64,000 bases of DNA from Sphaerimonospora thailandensis (GTDB taxonomy: Bacteria; Actinomycetota; Actinomycetes; Streptosporangiales; Streptosporangiaceae). Where the stretch lies: assembly GCF_016863115.1 (NCBI RefSeq), contig NZ_BOOG01000020.1, positions 1 to 64,000 of the forward strand, written 5' to 3'. The notes beneath the pieces are model-generated. The model was not told the DNA's origin, did no database searches, and worked only from the letters and a program-made list of their open reading frames with translations. Shown here piece after piece: positions 62,510 to 64,000 of this stretch. Numbering within the stretch: position 1 is the stretch's first letter; each line of letters opens with the position of its first letter. Position numbers and translations under genes: made by a program.

Positions 62510-63880
62510 CTATCTACCCCGGACGCACTTGTCATACAGGTCGAGCAGCCGCTCGCCCGGGTCGTACGCGCGCTTGACGGGCCAGTAGGCGTCCCCGTTG
62601 TACAGCCGCCAGAACTCCTCCCGTTCGTAGAACGAGGTCGAGTACAGCGACTTGTGGCCGTCGAGCCGGTGTACGGCATGCTCGATCAGCCTGTTGTAGT
62701 AGCCGTCGAACTGGCCGCGCGGCAACGGGACCATGCCCCAGAAGCCGAAGTTGACGTAGAGGCGGCCCGGCTCCAGCGGATACAGCGACCATTCGGTCGC
62801 GGCCTTGAGCGGGCACATCCACACCGGCGTCATGCCGACCTGACGCTGGAAGAAGTCGAGGAACTCCGCGCCCCGCTCGACCGGCACCTCCACATCCTGG
62901 ATGACCGACTCCTGCACGGGGTTGCCGCGCCAGCGGTCGACGCGGGCGGTGAGGCCATACCGCTGGTCGAGCCCCACGAGTTTGCGGTAGACGTCCGAGC
63001 GGAGCAATCGGCGCGGCACCAGCGAGCGGACCAGCGGCTGCTGGACGCCGAACGCCCGCGAGCACCAGAACCAGTCGGTGTCCCATCGCCACAGGTAGTC
63101 GCGGATGGTCAGCCAGTCGCGGGAGCGGTTGCGGATCGACTGGTAGTAGATCCGCATGCCGGTGTAGTCGGAGGTGTAGGGCGCGCGGTCCGAGAACGTG
63201 CCAACGGTGACGTACATCTCGTTCGGCCCGAAGTACGTGCCGTCGACGAAGTCGACCGGCTCGCCGTCGTGCACCCGGCTCTCGCAGATCTCGTGCATGG
63301 TCAGCATGCACTTGTCCGCGTCGGCGAACCGGATGTGGGTCAACCGTACGAACGGCTTGACCGGGAGCAGCTTGATGCGGATCCGCAGGGCGTAGCCGAG
63401 CGTGCCGTAGGAGTTGGGGAAGGCGCGGAAAAGGTCGGCGTGCTCGCCCTCGGCCCGCGCCACGACGACACGGCCGTCGCCGGTGAGGATCTCCAGTTCC
63501 TCGACGGACTCGTGCGGCAGGCCGCGGGCGAAGCTGGTCGACTCGATGCCGAGGCCGGTGACCGCGCCGCCCAGCGTGATCGTCTTGAGCTGGGGCACCA
63601 CGTACGGCATGAGCCCGTACGGCAGGGTCGCGTCGACCAGGTTCTCGTACGTGGTCATCCCCTGGACCTCGGCCGTCATGCTCGCGGGATCGACCTGGAT
63701 CACCTGGTCGAGGTCACGGGCGGACAGTGCGGCCGTCTTCGTGGGCGTACGGAAGCGGAACAGGTTCGTGGTGGCCTTGGCGAGGCGGGGCGCGGCATCC
63801 TGCGGGATGGCCGCGTAGGACTCCCTGATCTGCTCGACTGCCTTCGTATGGGCGGTCATACTGGCCGTGCGGTCTGGCAT
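62510..63880 (-). CDS. tmsA: FAD-dependent reductase for 10-methyl fatty acids
   Basis: The 456-residue protein has a PCMH-type FAD-binding domain: VDPASMTAEVQGMTTYENLV and the pyrophosphate loop TLGGAVTGLGIESTSFARG. The C-terminal half resembles the DHCR24/TmsA group (YSTSFYEREEFWRLYNGDAY near the end). In the TmsA/BfaA role it reduces the 10-methylene intermediate to 10-methylstearate with NADPH. ATG 63880 follows AGGGGGTGG. It is the first gene of the pair; the promoter must lie in 63881-64000. Confidence 0.85.
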   Translation of the reverse strand: MPDRTASMTAHTKAVEQIRESYAAIPQDAAPRLAKATTNLFRFRTPTKTAALSARDLDQVIQVDPASMTAEVQGMTTYENLVDATLPYGLMPYVVPQLKTITLGGAVTGLGIESTSFARGLPHESVEELEILTGDGRVVVARAEGEHADLFRAFPNSYGTLGYALRIRIKLLPVKPFVRLTHIRFADADKCMLTMHEICESRVHDGEPVDFVDGTYFGPNEMYVTVGTFSDRAPYTSDYTGMRIYYQSIRNRSRDWLTIRDYLWRWDTDWFWCSRAFGVQQPLVRSLVPRRLLRSDVYRKLVGLDQRYGLTARVDRWRGNPVQESVIQDVEVPVERGAEFLDFFQRQVGMTPVWMCPLKAATEWSLYPLEPGRLYVNFGFWGMVPLPRGQFDGYYNRLIEHAVHRLDGHKSLYSTSFYEREEFWRLYNGDAYWPVKRAYDPGERLLDLYDKCVRGR

Positions 63881-64000
63881 GGAACCACCCCCTGGATCGC
63901 GAGATCGCCTCTTGAACGCTATCCCCCGAGAACTTCGCAGACCAGAGCTGACACGTTACGCCCGTGAAAACTCTCCGGATCGCCTGCGAACCAGGGGGAT

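Overview
This is a 64 kb piece of a high-GC actinobacterial chromosome. Codons end mostly in G or C, GTG and TTG starts are common, and several starts look leaderless. It carries a HrdB-type primary sigma factor, a class II ribonucleotide reductase with NrdR, an actinobacterial LexA with a Cheo-type box, and a gene pair for 10-methyl (tuberculostearic-type) fatty acids. Together these suggest a filamentous actinomycete, perhaps of the Streptosporangiaceae. The family is inference. I saw no rRNA or tRNA gene, CRISPR array, insertion sequence or prophage.

Left part (1-11.7 kb), the accessory region. It opens with a fragment of an ECF sigma factor and a small winged-helix protein. Next come a RecQ helicase with a fused phosphoribosyltransferase-like tail and a small acidic repeat protein. 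Then follows the most interesting block: a membrane-tethered GrpE-like protein, an intact ECF sigma factor convergent with it, two overlapping dynamin-family GTPase genes, and an Hsp70-like protein whose substrate-binding half is replaced by a proline-rich linker and a propeller-like domain. A SnoaL-like protein follows.

Middle core (11.8-27.2 kb). ParC-type and ParE-type topoisomerase genes face each other across a beta-carbonic anhydrase and an SPFH membrane protein pair. Then come a DUF7455-like zinc protein, a GNAT acetyltransferase, YaaA, the primary sigma factor, a PAS-GAF-SpoIIE phosphatase and two unrecognised proteins.

Membrane and signalling stretch (27.2-43.6 kb). This holds an orphan peptide-type solute-binding lipoprotein, a membrane-anchored double CbxX-type AAA ATPase, an MFS exporter, a DoxX protein and a cysteine-rich zinc protein. 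A tight three-gene operon follows, of two Ser/Thr kinases and a membrane protein that appear to share one extracellular sensor-like fold. Small genes, an AhpD-like protein, a PPOX flavoprotein, a YbjN protein and an Fpg/Nei glycosylase complete it.

Right part (43.6-64 kb). NrdJ is interrupted by a 430-residue intein and lies in one operon with nrdR behind two NrdR boxes. The divergent lexA has an SOS box. Then come a PatB/MalY-like PLP enzyme, a tricorn-like protease, leucyl-tRNA synthetase, two envelope proteins, an acyl-CoA ligase behind a perfect palindrome, and the methyltransferase and reductase for 10-methyl fatty acids. DNA repair and dNTP supply are linked here through NrdR, LexA, Fpg/Nei and the RecQ-like helicase.
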